Assembly (NCBI GenBank): GCA_016177345.1
Contig: JACOVM010000107.1
Span: forward strand, 1 to 6,272
Length of the DNA stretch: 6,272 nucleotides
Direction: 5' to 3'
DNA from: Candidatus Woesearchaeota archaeon
GTDB lineage: Archaea; Nanobdellota; Nanobdellia; Woesearchaeales; UBA12501
Shown here: positions 5,583-6,272 of the stretch, piece by piece
Layout of the letters: every line of letters begins with the position of its first letter
How positions within the stretch are numbered: position 1 is the first letter of the stretch
The notes under the pieces: generated by a model
Seen by the model: the letters and a program-made list of their open reading frames with translations, nothing else
The model's database searches: none
What the model was told of the DNA's origin: nothing
Position numbers and translations under genes: made by a program

Positions 5583-5881
5583 ATTTCTTTTTTGATGTCT
5601 TTCAGATTATTAAGAAAGTATTCTAAACAATCGATAGCGCAAAAGCTTGCCCTACGCTTGAGATCTTCAGGGCCAAAAAGGAGCGTGAAATTGTTCATGC
5701 TTTCTTTTTCTACTTTTGCGTTGCAGATGCAGCAAACGACATCATGCTTCATTTGTTCTTGCTGGATCTGGTCATCAATAAGGCGGAAAAGGTGAATGCC
5801 ACCCATCGTGAGGTCTTCCTTCATTTTGAGAAGATCATCATATTCTACATAATCTATGACGTCTCTTAATTTTTTCTTCAT
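5576..5881 (-). CDS. Small protein with TRASH/FCS-like metal finger
   Basis: A 101-residue soluble protein that I cannot assign to a named gene. Residues 1-46 are charged and probably helical. The second half carries CCIC (50-53), FTLLFGPEDLKRRASFC (65-81) and CAIDCLEYF (81-89). The spacing C-x2-C...F-C-x3-C followed by aromatic residues resembles the TRASH, MYM and FCS fingers, which bind metal through a treble-clef-like fold and occur in metal-sensing or metal-handling proteins. The gap between the pairs (27 residues) is longer than the textbook TRASH spacing. A very good ribosome site precedes the ATG. The gene ends 78 bases before the Ca2+ ATPase, so cotranscription is possible and a link to metal transport is an inference. 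A plain zinc-stabilised adaptor is equally possible. Confidence 0.75.
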   Translation of the reverse strand: MKKKLRDVIDYVEYDDLLKMKEDLTMGGIHLFRLIDDQIQQEQMKHDVVCCICNAKVEKESMNNFTLLFGPEDLKRRASFCAIDCLEYFLNNLKDIKKEMD

Positions 5882-5884
5882 GCC

Positions 5885-5892
5885 ATCACCTC
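5885..5892 (-). promoter_or_regulatory. Strong Shine-Dalgarno of the finger-protein gene
   Basis: The minus strand reads GAGGTGAT, three bases before the ATG at 5881. It is complementary to the ATCACCTC near the 3' end of 16S rRNA. It is the best ribosome site in the window and fixes this start. Confidence 0.8.
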
Positions 5893-5922
5893 ATTTTTGC
5901 AATACACTATTTCACTGGATGT

Positions 5923-5939
5923 CCGCCAGGCTCTGGCGG
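5923..5939. repeat. GC-rich perfect hairpin
   Basis: CCGCCAG (5923-5929) and CTGGCGG (5933-5939) pair perfectly around a GCT loop. It stands in AT-rich sequence about 40 bases before the finger-protein start. No T-run follows on either strand, so it is not an intrinsic terminator. Confidence 0.65.
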
Positions 5940-5963
5940 CAACATTGGAGTGGAAAAGAGGAT

Positions 5964-5992
5964 GAAAAAGGCAGCAAAATGCTGCCTCTTTC
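5964..5992 (-). terminator. Terminator-like hairpin after the AbrB-like gene
   Basis: On the minus strand GGCAGCA-TTT-TGCTGCC is followed directly by TTTTTC. The stem extends to 13 bp with one mismatch if flanking bases are counted. It lies about 100 bases past the stop at 6092 and before the next gene, as expected for the end of the AbrB-like transcript. In archaea the T-run would be the main signal, in bacteria the whole hairpin. Confidence 0.6.
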
Positions 5993-6043
5993 TGATCCCA
6001 CATTGGCGATGTATTTGGTTGGCATTGACTTCTGAGTGGGCAT

Positions 6044-6097
6044 GTTTAGTGCTATCCTTTGGTGCTATTTGTTTAGTGCCATCCTTTAGTACTATTT
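6044..6097. repeat. 27-bp tandem duplication over the AbrB-like stop codon
   Basis: Bases 6044-6070 and 6071-6097 are two copies of a 27-bp unit that agree at 24 positions. The unit starts GTTTAGTGC and ends CTATTT. The stop codon of the AbrB-like gene (6092-6094) is in one copy, and the other copy repeats the AAATAG context downstream. The duplicated part is therefore mostly untranslated. Confidence 0.8.
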
Positions 6098-6272
6098 TTT
6101 TCGGCTTTCTTTCTGTTCTTTACGCTCTTCGATATTGAGGTACCACCTATTTTTTTCATTATCAAAGGTAAAAATGACATCGTGGCTTTTGGAGAGGTCT
6201 AAGGCGAACAGGATTGGCATAGGAATGGTGGTTTCAAAGCTAGATCCTCGCCGATAGAGCCGTCTTTTGATC
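6092..6272 (-). CDS. SpoVT/AbrB-like protein, C-terminal part
   Basis: The gene enters from the right edge; 59 codons and the stop are visible, in the frame whose first whole codon ends at 6271. The product reads KRRLYRRGSSFETTIPMP, followed by about 40 residues including LDLSKSHDVIFTF and NRWYLNIEE, and ends in a Lys/Glu/Arg tail. The RxGSSxxTTIP stretch matches the GNSxxxTIP turn of SpoVT/AbrB swapped-hairpin domains, which dimerise and bind DNA as transition regulators or antitoxins. The following DVIF strand also fits. The start codon lies outside the window, but the domain normally begins just before this sequence, so few residues are probably missing. The role (regulator or antitoxin) cannot be told without the upstream gene. 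The ATG codon within it, at MPILF, is internal. Confidence 0.7.
   Translation of the reverse strand, partial: IKRRLYRRGSSFETTIPMPILFALDLSKSHDVIFTFDNEKNRWYLNIEERKEQKESRKK

Noticed and set aside
5950..6138. Plus-strand hydrophobic frame of 62 codons
   Set aside because: It runs across the terminator-like hairpin, the 27-bp duplication and the AbrB-like gene. Its hydrophobicity comes from T-rich antisense bases.

Overview
Every gene in this window lies on the minus strand, so the reading order is right to left. The best fit is a DPANN-type archaeon of the Woesearchaeota/Pacearchaeota kind. Three things point there: a TTTAAATA TATA-like box centred about 26 bases before an ATG with no leader, a GAGGTGAT Shine-Dalgarno of the type used in archaea, and small single-domain genes with short spacers, including an AbrB-like protein of a style common in those genomes. 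A bacterium of the candidate phyla radiation is the main alternative. No rRNA or ribosomal protein is present to settle it.

Layout, in transcription order. (1) 6272-6092: the 3' end of a SpoVT/AbrB-like protein, with a 27-bp tandem duplication running over its stop codon. (2) 6091-5882: a spacer holding a terminator-like hairpin and a second GC-rich hairpin. (3) 5881-5576: a 101-residue protein with a CxxC...FCxxxC metal-finger pattern. (4) 5497-2834: a complete P2A-type Ca2+ ATPase of 887 residues. (5) 2742-1849 and 1826-1299: two adjacent HIT-family proteins, both lacking the nucleophilic histidine of the triad. (6) 1298-948: a 351-bp gene-free spacer. It contains a 203-bp element with terminal inverted repeats around a cloverleaf of contiguous perfect palindromes. 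(7) 947-354: a thymidylate-kinase-like protein with an altered DR motif. (8) 347-54: a short, cysteine-rich, probably exported lipoprotein. The last 53 bases hold only AT-rich sequence.

How the genes fit together: the ATPase probably exports Ca2+ (or Mn2+), and the small finger protein just upstream may act with it or be a metal sensor. The two HIT genes form one short operon, and the kinase and lipoprotein genes form another with its own promoter. No single pathway clearly joins all of them.

The strongest unexplained signal is the palindromic element at 993-1195. It looks like a non-autonomous mobile element, or a structured DNA or RNA, rather than a terminator. The paired loss of the HIT catalytic residue is the next most interesting point. 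Several spacers also carry short tandem duplications of 13-27 bp, which suggests slippage-driven growth of intergenic DNA in this genome.
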